From Oscillospiraceae bacterium (GTDB lineage: Bacteria > Bacillota > Clostridia > Oscillospirales > Ruminococcaceae), in contig JAFUAD010000058.1 of NCBI GenBank assembly GCA_017460835.1, positions 1 through 48,561 of the forward strand: a stretch of 48,561 bases of DNA. The letters run 5' to 3'. The position numbers and the translations under genes were made by a program. Under the pieces are notes generated by a model. It made no database searches and was not told the origin of the DNA. It was given only the letters and a program-made list of their open reading frames with translations. Numbering within the stretch: position 1 is the stretch's first letter; each line of letters begins with the position of its first letter. Positions 1-7,861 of the stretch are shown one piece after another.

Positions 1-138
1 TCTTATCAGACCGTAGTAAGCTGCGATGTTCACCACAAGCTCCAGTTTATCGCCCTTGAAAACCTCAAACAGCTCATTCAGCTCATCAGCATTATAGAAA
101 GTAGCTTCATGCCTTTCAGCTCTCGGTACCTTGTTCAT
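1..138 (-). pseudogene. tyrosine integrase fragment (partial at window edge)
   Basis: Read on the minus strand from an ATG at 136-138, this encodes a stretch resembling the start of the catalytic domain of phage/ICE tyrosine recombinases, with a YNADELNELF segment and then AAYYGL, which normally precedes the first catalytic arginine. The frame has a TGA two codons upstream, so the usual N-terminal arm-binding and core-binding domains are absent. The protein is therefore a fragment, or was rebuilt by recombination. The rest of the catalytic domain would lie left of the window. A weak ribosome site (GGACGG) precedes the ATG, so a short protein could still be made. It is 43 bp downstream of the DUF6985-like gene in the same direction. 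Family assignment is by recognition of the motif only. Confidence 0.55.
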
Positions 139-181
139 GTTTCACCGTCCTTTTTTTGAAAGTGATCTTATTTACCTGTTA

Positions 182-655
182 TCATTTAGTTTCTATATAA
201 TATTCTTCTGAATCTGTAAATTCGTAGTCGGGTTCAGTTTCGACCACAAATTTGAAACGGTTATGTCCCATTTCATAGTTAGTGTCAACTATTGCCAAGC
301 CGCAATTACCGTCGCAGGTCACTATTATCGAACTAACTCTGAATCGTGATGTAAGGTCAAAATCATACGGAAGCTTAAATTCTCTGAAGATCACTTTTCT
401 GACAGCATCTTCGATCTCTATTCGATTCCTAAGATAATTCTGATAGACCTTTTCCTGATGCTCTCCAATGGTCTTTTCGTCTTCATCAGCATATACATAC
501 AGACCAATGGTCTTTTCTTCGCCAAACAGTGAGCTTACCGAATCTCCCTCCCACGCACAGTCAATGTATTCAAGCTCTCCGAAAACTGCATTGTTTATTA
601 TATCGTTTTCGATTGGTTTGTTTTTTTCCTTGTTACACTTCACTTTAGGACACAT
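182..655 (-). CDS. DUF6985-like hypothetical protein
   Basis: Encodes a small acidic soluble protein of about 157 residues with no signal peptide or membrane segment. The central part (FGELEYIDCAWEG, then LYVYADEDE and a Q-x-x-Y-x-N-Y helix) resembles the DUF6985/DUF2004 group, small proteins common in Firmicutes accessory DNA whose function is not established; some are suspected immunity proteins. The frame opens further upstream at a TTG (691), but no ribosome site precedes it. The ATG at 655 is used here with only a weak AAGG upstream, so the start is uncertain. The N-terminal 25 residues are Lys/Asn-rich and look foreign to the family. The gene lies alone on the minus strand, followed by an integrase fragment, in AT-rich acquired DNA. 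Confidence 0.55.
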   Translation of the reverse strand: MCPKVKCNKEKNKPIENDIINNAVFGELEYIDCAWEGDSVSSLFGEEKTIGLYVYADEDEKTIGEHQEKVYQNYLRNRIEIEDAVRKVIFREFKLPYDFDLTSRFRVSSIIVTCDGNCGLAIVDTNYEMGHNRFKFVVETEPDYEFTDSEEYYIETK

Positions 656-700
656 ATCCAGAGCGAACCTTATATCGGCAAATATAGGCAATAATTATAA

Positions 701-734
701 GAGCTTGATTTCGATGTAGAATCAGGCTCTTTTT
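701..734 (+). terminator. stem-loop with T-tract
   Basis: A 10-bp stem (GAGCTTGATT with AATCAGGCTC, one G-U pair) and 9-nt loop are followed by TTTTT. Read on the plus strand it is a good intrinsic terminator, but no plus-strand gene lies upstream in the window, so it may be left over from a lost gene. On the minus strand it is followed by TTATAATTATT and could partly insulate the 182-655 gene. Confidence 0.45.
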
Positions 735-744
735 GTTTAGGAGA

Positions 745-774
745 TTGACATTATATGGTGAACTACGGTATAAT
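745..774 (+). promoter_or_regulatory. sigma-A type promoter of the 891-5825 operon
   Basis: TTGACA at 745-750, an 18-bp spacer and TATAAT at 769-774. The predicted transcript has a leader of about 110 nt before the Nudix gene at 891. Further TATAAT-like sequences occur in this AT-rich leader, so the exact start site is uncertain. Confidence 0.6.
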
Positions 775-890
775 AATAGGTAGCAGACCAATAAAAGTGA
801 TAAAATTCCTATGCGATTAAGGTATAATTAAGGTTTGTATGTTAGAGTATAATAGGTAAAGTGTAGCAGAATGACGTTTTGGAGGTCATT

Positions 891-1421
891 ATGGAGCGAT
901 TACTGCTGTTAGATGCGAAGGACTACGATGATGATATGGACGTTTGGGCAAGAATTGCTGTACGGGGTATCGTTTTTATCGGGGACAAGCTATTGCTGCT
1001 TGATGATAATAAAGGCGAGATCAGTCTCCCCGGCGGAGGTCAGGACGAGGGTGAATCCGATGCAGATACCCTTATCCGTGAGATCAGGGAGGAAACAGGT
1101 TACTCTATTATTCCCGATACCATTCGTCCGTTTGGGTACATTGAGGAAATACGCAGAGATTTCAAGAGTTACCATGAAAGCAGGATATTCCACCAGATCA
1201 GCAGGTTGTATTTTTGCGAAGTGTCCGACAAGCGCGGAGAAACACAGCTCAGCGAACAGGAAAAGCGTTATGGTATGCGTACTGCACTGTACACCCTTGA
1301 TGAAGCGATAGCCAAGAATCGGGCGATGCTTGACAATGTAGGCGAGCTTGCGTGGAATCAGAGGGAATACAGGACACTGCTGCTGATAAAAGAGCATATT
1401 GAGAATGGCGGTGTGTCATGA
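891..1421 (+). CDS. Nudix hydrolase
   Basis: A 176-residue Nudix-fold hydrolase expected to cleave a nucleoside diphosphate linked to another moiety; the substrate cannot be read from sequence. The Nudix box is complete: GGGQDEGESDADTLIREIR followed by EETGY, matching G-x5-E-x7-R-E-U-x-E-E-x-G-U, about residues 47-70. The start is the ATG at 891, 5 bp after a strong GGAGG (881-885), in preference to an upstream TTG that overlaps that site. The stop overlaps the next start (ATGA), so translation is probably coupled to the membrane protein that follows. It is the first gene of a six-gene operon that also contains a second Nudix enzyme, a HIT protein and a nucleotidyltransferase, suggesting nucleotide-centred chemistry. 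Confidence 0.85.
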   Translation: MERLLLLDAKDYDDDMDVWARIAVRGIVFIGDKLLLLDDNKGEISLPGGGQDEGESDADTLIREIREETGYSIIPDTIRPFGYIEEIRRDFKSYHESRIFHQISRLYFCEVSDKRGETQLSEQEKRYGMRTALYTLDEAIAKNRAMLDNVGELAWNQREYRTLLLIKEHIENGGVS

Positions 1422-2107
1422 AATTAGTATTAAGCCTTATCCTATCTTTTGTTTTCCTGCTGTGGTTTGTCGTCTCTGTTGTTGGTATGGTCTATGTGTC
1501 ACGTTCGGCAGAGCTTAGCTGGCTTGTCCCCGTAATAGTCGGACAGATCTTTCTTGTGATCGGCACAGCAGGTCTTATCGCAATGCTGCGAGCTAAGAAA
1601 AAGGGCTTGTGGATCGATATTGTGGCTATGCTCGTGGGAGCAATTATAGTGGTTCTTCCGCTGATATATCACTTCGGCAGTGAACAGACAAAGACAGCGA
1701 TCACAGCGCATATCCCCACACTTGCAGGAGCCGGACTCCTGATAGCAGGGCTGTGCGGTACGCTTGCAGCATATATCGGACAAAAACGAGCTGCCGAAAA
1801 GTACAGTACACCTGTCGAGGGCATCTGCATCGAGCGCAAAACTCGCTTAGGCTCCGGCGGGGCTGTACTGCATTGCCCTGTGTATGAGATCACGCTGAAC
1901 GGTGAAACGCTCCGAATGGAAAAAGAGGTCTATTCCAATGTGGGTGTACCTCAGATCGGTGAAAGCAGAACGCTTTATATCGACGAAAATGACCTTGGAA
2001 GCTACATCGAGCCGATCGCCGATAAGAGTGCAAGAATGATCGGATATTTTATTTCAATACCGTTGATGATAGCAGGAATTATTACATTGGTGCTGTCAAT
2101 GCTATGA
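1418..2107 (+). CDS. DUF3592-like membrane protein
   Basis: A 229-residue integral membrane protein. Hydrophobic segments lie near residues 4-26, 33-56, 66-86, 97-120 and 207-228. Between the last two is a soluble beta-rich part (about 125-200) with VEGICIERKTR, CPVYEITLNGE and GESRTLYIDEND, the layout of DUF3592 proteins. These have a small domain between membrane helices and no established role. It overlaps the upstream Nudix gene by 4 bp and is followed 33 bp later by the serine hydrolase fusion, which has its own GGAGAG site. Membrane location and family are reasonably supported; function is unknown. Confidence 0.7.
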   Translation: MKLVLSLILSFVFLLWFVVSVVGMVYVSRSAELSWLVPVIVGQIFLVIGTAGLIAMLRAKKKGLWIDIVAMLVGAIIVVLPLIYHFGSEQTKTAITAHIPTLAGAGLLIAGLCGTLAAYIGQKRAAEKYSTPVEGICIERKTRLGSGGAVLHCPVYEITLNGETLRMEKEVYSNVGVPQIGESRTLYIDENDLGSYIEPIADKSARMIGYFISIPLMIAGIITLVLSML

Positions 2108-2140
2108 TTTTCAAGATAATTGAGATAGGAGAGATTTCTA

Positions 2141-4252
2141 ATGAATAAAGGTACTGTGTTAAACGAGCTTGTAAAGCTAAACAGCGGTGTGTCGGATATT
2201 GCATATGCAAGCGAACACATCTGGCACAGCGTGAAAGCAGAATATGCAGAGCTGATCGGGAAGCTCACGGATTTTGTAAAGACTGAGAATATCAGGGGAA
2301 CTGTCCTTATCGCAACGGACAGCGATATTATCTGGGCTTCGGGTTCGAGGTCAAAGGACATTGACGGCGAGATTGTTTCTCCGCTGACTACATATGAGAT
2401 CGGCTCGGTCACTAAATCCTTCACGGCAACACTCATCATGAAGCTTGACGAGGAAGGCAAGCTGAGTATATGGGATAACGTGACGAAATATTTCCCGAAA
2501 TACGAAAAGGCAGGCGATATGCGTATCTTCAATCTCCTGCACATGAGTTCGGGTATTGCGAACTTTAGCAACGATCCTGATAATAAATTCTTTGGTAAAA
2601 ATGAGGATATAAGAAAATCGTTCTGGAACGGAACAATGCCCGAAGATGATTTCTTGGAATACCTCTACAAGTGCGACCTGAACTTTGTCCCCGGCACGAA
2701 TTTTGAATACAGCAACACCAATTACAGAGTGCTGGCAATGATACTCGAAATGGTTACGGACAGAACCTACAAGGAATTGATGTATGATACGTTTTTCACA
2801 CCACTTGGTATGGCGGCTACCTCGGCAGGCACATTGGGCGATGTGACGAGCGTTCCCGAAACTGGAATTTATATTCCGGAGGTCTTTACCACCAAGGGCT
2901 GCGGAGATATTCACTCAAATGTGCTTGACCTGCTGAGATTTGACAGGGCATTTTTTGCAGGGCAGATCGTAGGCGAAAAGTCGCTGGATACGATGTTCCA
3001 GTTTTATCCCTACGGCTGCGGCTGGCGTGGCTGGAAGCGGTATCCGGGCGGTGACTATGATCTGATCTGTCACGGCGGCTCGACTATATCCTATCGCTGT
3101 CAGAATTTTGTTTTCTGCAAGCCGGAACAACCACGGTACTATCTGATATTTATGAGTCCGTGCCAAAATGATGAGATTGATGAGGTTTTTGAAAAGCTCC
3201 TTGATGTGACAGAGCCGTATATCCGCTGCCCGATCATCGAATCGGAGGAGCAGAAAAAATACGCATTTCGCTTCAATGACGAGAACAAGAACAGGACAAT
3301 GGATTCTCTGCGGAAATACCCCGGTGAAAACGCCTATGAGATCACCTATTACGGCGATTATGCCCTCGATGAACTCCTGAAATGCGGCGCTGTCGATGAA
3401 TGGGCAATGCTGGAGTTCCAGACCGAGCATCTGTATGAGGGTGTCCGCAACGACTTTTTCTATCAGTACCGCCACAACTGTTCGGGCTTTACGGCTCGAA
3501 ATGCCGTGGGTGACTTCTTGCTGTGCCATAACCTTGACAATCCCCAAAAATTGCCCGGTGTCACGCTTGCGGAAAATGCCGTCACGGGTAAAACGATCGG
3601 GCTTTCAAATCTGCTTTACTACTACCGCTTTGATACGGAGTGGGAGAAGTTCGATGATTTGTCTGTGGATAAGCCTATCAACCGTGCAAGGGTGCTGGGT
3701 GCGCCCTATGAAATGCAGGACGGTATGAATGCTCACGGTCTGGCACTTGTGACTTTCACGGCAAGCGGTACTGAGATAGAAACGGACGGTAAGAAAATAC
3801 CGCTTTGCTATTATTCGCTGAACCGTGCTATCATCGACAGGTGCAAAACGGTGAAGGAGGCGCTGGAATTTCTGGAGCATTACTCTATGTCCCCTGCGGA
3901 CAATATCTCCCATTTTCAGATAGCCGATGCAAGCGGTGACAGTGCAATTATAGAGTATGTGGGCGGTGAAATGAAGATACTCCGCAGCGACAAGCCCTAT
4001 CAGGTCTGCTCGAATTTCCTCATTTACGGCAACCCCGAAATGGAGGGCTTCGGCAAGGACAGGTATCTCGCATATCAGGAGTATCTTGAAGCACATGAGG
4101 GCATAGTCGATGAGGACACGGCGTTCAGGCTTCTCCACGAGAACCATATCCCCGGCGATGAGAATTACTCCGTGGTGTTCAATCTCACAAAACGGACGGC
4201 GGCGGTGGAGTTTTCGCCCGAATTTGCGGTGCGGCATAGGTATCAATTGTGA
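2141..4252 (+). CDS. serine beta-lactamase-like / Ntn amidase fusion protein
   Basis: A 703-residue cytoplasmic-looking protein (no signal peptide) joining two amide-hydrolase folds. Residues about 45-360 match the class C beta-lactamase/PBP-like family: nucleophile motif S89-V-T-K92, second motif Y190-S-N192 and a KTG-equivalent H311-G-G. Residues about 395-703 match the cysteine Ntn hydrolases of the choloylglycine hydrolase / acyl-6-APA acyltransferase group: candidate nucleophile C447 in HNCSGF, R453, the HNLDN motif (463-467) and DGMNAHGL (527-534). Ntn enzymes normally free the Cys by cleavage, which would split this polypeptide after N446. Substrates are unknown; peptide, D-amino-acid or beta-lactam amides are plausible. 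It lies mid-operon between a membrane protein and a Nudix enzyme. Confidence 0.8.
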   Translation: MNKGTVLNELVKLNSGVSDIAYASEHIWHSVKAEYAELIGKLTDFVKTENIRGTVLIATDSDIIWASGSRSKDIDGEIVSPLTTYEIGSVTKSFTATLIMKLDEEGKLSIWDNVTKYFPKYEKAGDMRIFNLLHMSSGIANFSNDPDNKFFGKNEDIRKSFWNGTMPEDDFLEYLYKCDLNFVPGTNFEYSNTNYRVLAMILEMVTDRTYKELMYDTFFTPLGMAATSAGTLGDVTSVPETGIYIPEVFTTKGCGDIHSNVLDLLRFDRAFFAGQIVGEKSLDTMFQFYPYGCGWRGWKRYPGGDYDLICHGGSTISYRCQNFVFCKPEQPRYYLIFMSPCQNDEIDEVFEKLLDVTEPYIRCPIIESEEQKKYAFRFNDENKNRTMDSLRKYPGENAYEITYYGDYALDELLKCGAVDEWAMLEFQTEHLYEGVRNDFFYQYRHNCSGFTARNAVGDFLLCHNLDNPQKLPGVTLAENAVTGKTIGLSNLLYYYRFDTEWEKFDDLSVDKPINRARVLGAPYEMQDGMNAHGLALVTFTASGTEIETDGKKIPLCYYSLNRAIIDRCKTVKEALEFLEHYSMSPADNISHFQIADASGDSAIIEYVGGEMKILRSDKPYQVCSNFLIYGNPEMEGFGKDRYLAYQEYLEAHEGIVDEDTAFRLLHENHIPGDENYSVVFNLTKRTAAVEFSPEFAVRHRYQL

Positions 4253-4261
4253 GGTGACAAA

Positions 4262-4675
4262 ATGACAGCAAAGATCATCGTGAAATGTATCATTTACAAC
4301 AGGGTGCTGAACAGATTTCTGTTAGTCCGGAGGTGCGAAAATGACCACACGGGTGCGAACACATGGGAGAATGCAGGCGGGAACATCGAAGACGGCGAAA
4401 CGCCCGAAGCAGCGGTATCCAGAGAGGTCAAAGAGGAAACAGGCATCACGGATATTGAGATAAAGAAAATCGCTTATGTAAGTATTCTGAAGGGTGAACT
4501 GCCAGACCTCTTGATCGTTTATCTGTGCGAAACTGCGACCGAGAATGTCACGGTCAGCTTTGAACATCAGGCGTACATCTGGGCAGATGAGGAGAGGTGT
4601 AGGGAGCTTCTGCCGAAAGCAATCATCAGTGATTTTGAAAAGAATCGTGTGTTTGATATTTTGCGAGAGCCATGA
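4262..4675 (+). CDS. Nudix hydrolase (second)
   Basis: A 137-residue single-domain Nudix protein. The Nudix box lies at about residues 39-61: GGNIEDGETPEAAVSREVK followed by EETGI, complete for the metal-binding glutamates. The C-terminal half (VYLCETATENVTVSFEHQAYIW) follows the usual MutT-like beta-strand order. It starts 9 bp after the fusion protein's stop, with GAGGTG as ribosome site, so it is co-transcribed. It is not a close copy of the Nudix protein at 891; the two share only the motif. Substrate not predictable. Confidence 0.85.
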   Translation: MTAKIIVKCIIYNRVLNRFLLVRRCENDHTGANTWENAGGNIEDGETPEAAVSREVKEETGITDIEIKKIAYVSILKGELPDLLIVYLCETATENVTVSFEHQAYIWADEERCRELLPKAIISDFEKNRVFDILREP

Positions 4676-4698
4676 GAGAATAGGAAGGAGGTCATAAA

Positions 4699-5163
4699 AT
4701 GTGCCTGATATGCGACAGGATAAGAATGATAAAGAACGGGACAAACCCCTATTTCGTCAAGGAGCTTGAAACAGGGTATGTGGTGATTGGTGATAATCAG
4801 CATTTTCACGGATACACGCTGTTCCTTTACAAGCACCACGGAGATAAGACCGAGCTATTTCACCTTGACCCTACGGAACGGGCGAAATTCCTTGAAGAAA
4901 TGACGATAGTTGCCAAAGCTGTGTCTAAGGCATTTTGTGCAGAGAAGATAAACTACGAGCTTCTCGGTATGGGTGATGCACACCTGCATTGGCATCTATT
5001 CCCGAGGGTAAGCGGTGATATTGAAAATTACGGTAATAACGGCAGAGGTCCCGTCTGGTGGTATCCTATGGAGAAGATGTATTCCGATGACAACAGACCA
5101 AGCGAGGGGCAGCTTGCGGATATGAAAAGCAGGCTGCTTGAGGAATTGGAGAAACTGATATGA
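4699..5163 (+). CDS. HIT family hydrolase
   Basis: A 154-residue histidine-triad protein, expected to hydrolyse or transfer nucleoside monophosphates from adenylated or similar substrates. The signature HLHWHLFPR is at about residues 94-102 (H-x-H-x-H), preceded by the conserved NYELLGMGDA strand. The N-terminus carries C2, C5 and an ICDR motif as in many HIT proteins. A strong AGGAGG precedes the ATG. The stop overlaps the next gene's start (ATGA at 5160-5163). With two Nudix enzymes and a nucleotidyltransferase it forms a cluster of nucleotide-processing proteins. Confidence 0.88.
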   Translation: MCLICDRIRMIKNGTNPYFVKELETGYVVIGDNQHFHGYTLFLYKHHGDKTELFHLDPTERAKFLEEMTIVAKAVSKAFCAEKINYELLGMGDAHLHWHLFPRVSGDIENYGNNGRGPVWWYPMEKMYSDDNRPSEGQLADMKSRLLEELEKLI

Positions 5164-5825
5164 AAAGACATCTGAGAATACTGGAGCAGGAAGCGGATAA
5201 GCTGAGTCAGGACAGCACTGTAAATGCTGTTTTGCTTATCGGCTCGGTCGCATACGGCAAGGCTACTGCGCATTCCGATCTGGATATGATTATCCTTTGT
5301 GAACGTGATTGCTTTGAAAGTGAATATATCGACGGTATCTTGGTGGAGAAGCATTTTCACAAGTTTGAAACGCTTAAAAATGCTCTTGACAAAAACGCTG
5401 CCGAAGTGTATAAATATCTTTACTCTAAAATCATCATTGATAATACCGGAGAACTGAACACTTTGTTCTCAAAAGCAACGCATATATACAGCACCTATTC
5501 TACTCCTGAGAAGGAATTTGACAGCATACGCTATTGGCTGTCAGCTACAAAAATCAAGTTGCTCTCAGCGTTCGATAATAAAGATGAAAAAAGACTTTCC
5601 TATTTGCTTTCAACGAACACTTGGAAAGTCTTAGAAGGCATCTGGGCGAAAAACAATAAACCTGTGCCGCCTTCAAGTCTTGCGTATTCAAAGCATGATG
5701 AGCTAACAAATGTGCCGTGGGAATATTGGTTTGATGATCTTTTGATGGGAAAAATCAGTTCCCGTGTGAATGCGATGTTGAAGCTAATTGATTGGATATG
5801 CGAAAGCTCAGAGAACTCTCTCTGA
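5160..5825 (+). CDS. nucleotidyltransferase domain protein
   Basis: A 221-residue protein with a polymerase-beta-type nucleotidyltransferase motif near the N-terminus: GSVAYGKATAHSDLDMII (residues about 29-46), i.e. G-S-x10-D-x-D, the two aspartates binding the catalytic metals. The remainder is helical and resembles the C-terminal part of aminoglycoside- or protein-modifying nucleotidyltransferases, although it is not recognisable as a known resistance enzyme. It overlaps the HIT gene by 4 bp and ends the operon; a terminator begins inside its last codons. Candidate roles are small-molecule adenylylation or MNT-like protein AMPylation; neither can be chosen from sequence. Confidence 0.8.
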   Translation: MKRHLRILEQEADKLSQDSTVNAVLLIGSVAYGKATAHSDLDMIILCERDCFESEYIDGILVEKHFHKFETLKNALDKNAAEVYKYLYSKIIIDNTGELNTLFSKATHIYSTYSTPEKEFDSIRYWLSATKIKLLSAFDNKDEKRLSYLLSTNTWKVLEGIWAKNNKPVPPSSLAYSKHDELTNVPWEYWFDDLLMGKISSRVNAMLKLIDWICESSENSL

Positions 5826-5833
5826 GCCTTTTT
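5806..5833 (+). terminator. intrinsic terminator ending the 891-5825 operon
   Basis: A perfect 9-bp stem, GCTCAGAGA (5806-5814) with TCTCTGAGC (5819-5827), a 4-nt loop, then CTTTTTC. The stem overlaps the stop codon of the nucleotidyltransferase gene. Confidence 0.8.
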
Positions 5834-5849
5834 CTTATTCAGCGGATAA

Positions 5850-6347
5850 GTTATCCCTAAGGAAAAGGATAATCTTGGAAAGAACTCCTCAAAAATATTT
5901 ACATTAACGAATATTTATAAAGCGAACAAGAATATCTTGCATGGAAGCATACAAGATGGTGACAAGCAATTCTTAGTGGATTTTTGGACGAATGTAGTCA
6001 ATAATATAATAGAGTGGCAGGAATTACTTGATAAGGAACTATCGAAAGCTGACTTGAAAAGAAGTTATATCCTCTGCTTAAATATAACACTACTTGCATT
6101 AGGACGAATTGGCAACTATTACTATTTGCATCGAGAAATTGATATGTCCTCACAATTGACAGCATTAAGAAAGATTGACTGGTCAAGAGACAACCGATTA
6201 GATTGGAATGGACGAGCGGTTCGGGATAATGGTAAAGTTAATACGGGCGAAAAGGCGGTTATACTAATTGCGAATAGAATTAAAGAATTGATGGGTATAC
6301 CATTGACTGATGCCGAGATAAAGAGTGAAAAATCCCTAAAAAAATAG
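5850..6347 (+). pseudogene. dndB: dndB C-terminal fragment (DNA phosphorothioation regulator)
   Basis: The frame is open from 5850, after a TAA at 5847-5849, to 6347 and encodes about 165 residues resembling the C-terminal third of DndB/DGQHR proteins: an SSKIFTLTNIYKANK segment, FWTNVVNNIIEWQ, LGRIGNYYY, IDWSRDN, WNGRAV and a final NRIKELMG-x-PLT. Because SSKIFTLT lies upstream of any start codon, the gene has lost its N-terminal two thirds, including the DGQHR motif, rather than starting at 5937. In intact systems DndB binds the dnd promoter and represses the phosphorothioation genes. The breakpoint lies close behind the operon terminator at 5833. Family assignment is by motif recognition; the truncation is directly visible. 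Confidence 0.6.
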
Positions 6348-6383
6348 AGTATACATTTGCGTTATTGAGAGCAGGAGGGTGTT

Positions 6384-6662
6384 ATGCGTGCAATAAAAAT
6401 CATGATGAAAGCAGAAACTCCGAACTCCAATAGTCCCAAAGATATAGTAAGTCTCTATATCGAGAATGACTTAGGACGTATAGAGGAATACAAAACTGAA
6501 AAGCTGTATGATCTGTTAATGGAAGATTCGCATAAGCGAATATTTGTAAACAACAGTATGTCGTATCTTATTCCAGTTTGTTCGATGAATGGACAAAAAT
6601 ATGTAAGATCGCTACCAAATAATAATACAATCGACGAGATAATGAAGTTACCTCGTTGTTAA
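6384..6662 (+). CDS. DUF3892-like small protein
   Basis: A 92-residue protein with a good ribosome site (GGAGGG) before ATG 6384. Its C-terminal part, SMNGQKYVRSLPNNNTIDEI followed by MKLP, resembles the end of DUF3892 proteins (NG-x-x-Y-x-R-S-x-P), a small family of unknown function seen in mobile and defence DNA. It appears intact and sits between the dndB remnant and the start of dndC, so it was probably part of the original dnd operon. No catalytic residues are evident. Confidence 0.5.
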   Translation: MRAIKIMMKAETPNSNSPKDIVSLYIENDLGRIEEYKTEKLYDLLMEDSHKRIFVNNSMSYLIPVCSMNGQKYVRSLPNNNTIDEIMKLPRC

Positions 6663-6679
6663 TATAGGAGCATATCAAT

Positions 6680-6889
6680 ATGGGCGAAACAACAATCACA
6701 AAAGAATTAGTAGCCAAAATGCAAAAGACAGTTCAAAATCTCTATCTTGCGGATGAAATTCCGTGGGTAATCGGCTATTCTGGCGGTAAAGATAGCACTG
6801 CCGCATTGCAATTAGTTTGGCTTTCAATAAAGGATCCTCAACGGCAAGGCGATGAACTACGGGCGAAAGAGAGATATTCTGCTCCATAG
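6680..6889 (+). pseudogene. dndC: dndC N-terminal fragment
   Basis: Starts naturally at ATG 6680 behind TAGGAG. The first ~52 residues match DndC, the PAPS-reductase-like ATP pyrophosphatase of DNA phosphorothioation: Q-x-x-x-x-LYLADEIPWVIGYS, then the PP-loop SGGKDST, then ALQLVW. After about position 6835 the similarity stops abruptly and the frame runs into the inverted toprim-type gene, giving an unrelated tail ending at 6889. More than 80% of DndC, including its Fe-S and catalytic parts, is missing. The gene order dndB, small ORF, dndC fits a dnd operon. With dndB also truncated, the system cannot modify DNA. Confidence 0.65.
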
Positions 6890-7860
6890 ACAGACCGAGG
6901 TCAGCCATTTTACGAAGCATATTTGTTTCACGGACAGCGTTCTCCAAAGCTCTGTGAAATGCAGGAGCATTTTCCTTATCCACCGCAAATGCGACCTTGC
7001 CGTCACGGACAACAGCATGATAGCTCACACTTGTTTCAAGGAAAGGCTTGACTCCCTTGAACTGCTCAGGTGTGAGCTTGCTCATATAATAATGAGTATC
7101 ACGGTTTGCACGATAATCACGGTTGCCGACTTCCTGCGCCTTATCGGGACTTGCGAACTGCTTACGCATATTTACGACTTCGTCCCTGATGTTGCGGACA
7201 GCAAAGAGGTCAGCGTGAGAAACCGTCAGCGTACCTTTGCCGGACGGATAGACTCTGCCCGAAAACTGCATACCACGGGCTTTCATGATCTCAGCCATTT
7301 TGAGAACAAGGTCACGGTCAGCGGAGAGATACTCCTTCTGTGGGATATAACGATACTCCGCACTACCGAAGATGTTTTTTTCGGGCGGAGAGTATGGTCT
7401 GTTTGATTTGGTGGGTACAAGATCGGGAGTGCCTGCGATACGCTTGAACCACTCCACATCTTTGTCATTGATCGCCATAATGACGGAATTATCACGGGCA
7501 TAGGCATAGTAGTTAATGCCCGATCTGTCAAGCTGTTCCTGAAATCTTGCAAAATCAGCAGCCTGGATCGTCACAAGGCTCTTATCTCTGTTATCTGTTG
7601 CCTTGTGCCACATTTCATTGCCGTATCTTTGCATATCTGTCTGCTGAACCTCCTTTTTCTCAGTCTCATGTTCTACTGCTTTTGGGATACCACGAAGCAT
7701 ATCATTCCAGTCTTTGTAAATATCAGGAGTGATAACACGCTTCATGTCGGGATACTGCTCCTGCAAACGCTGGGCAAACTCATTGCCTGCGGTATCATTA
7801 TCGGAGCATAAAAATACATGGTCGGGCGAAATGTTATTACGGAGCATTGTATAGCGAAAA
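6840..7860 (-). pseudogene. toprim/DUF3991-type mobile-element protein, broken at both ends
   Basis: The minus-strand frame from about 7860 encodes the tail of a toprim domain (VFLCSDNDTAG, metal-binding D-x-D; then KDWNDMLRG) followed by regions typical of large polyvalent proteins on Firmicutes conjugative elements: INYYAYARD, DVEWFKRIAG, YRYIPQKEY, GKVAFAVDKENA. The toprim N-terminal glutamate motif is missing because the frame begins at a junction near 7860; the first ATG is 7847. The C-terminal end stops making sense after LSPVVHRLAV, where the sequence enters dndC in antisense near 6840. The formal ORF continues to 6696. It is thus a fragment flanked by two recombination joints. Its role in the parent element is probably DNA processing or replication. 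Confidence 0.6.
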
Positions 7861-7861
7861 G

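Noticed and set aside
468-719. Plus-strand 83-codon ORF opposite the DUF6985-like gene
   Set aside because: Ser-rich antisense shadow of the 182-655 gene without a ribosome site.
6832-6837. GGATCC at the dndC joint as proof of a cloning chimera
   Set aside because: A six-base site can occur by chance and the other joint (7862) has no such site. It is kept only as a caution in the finding on the junctions.
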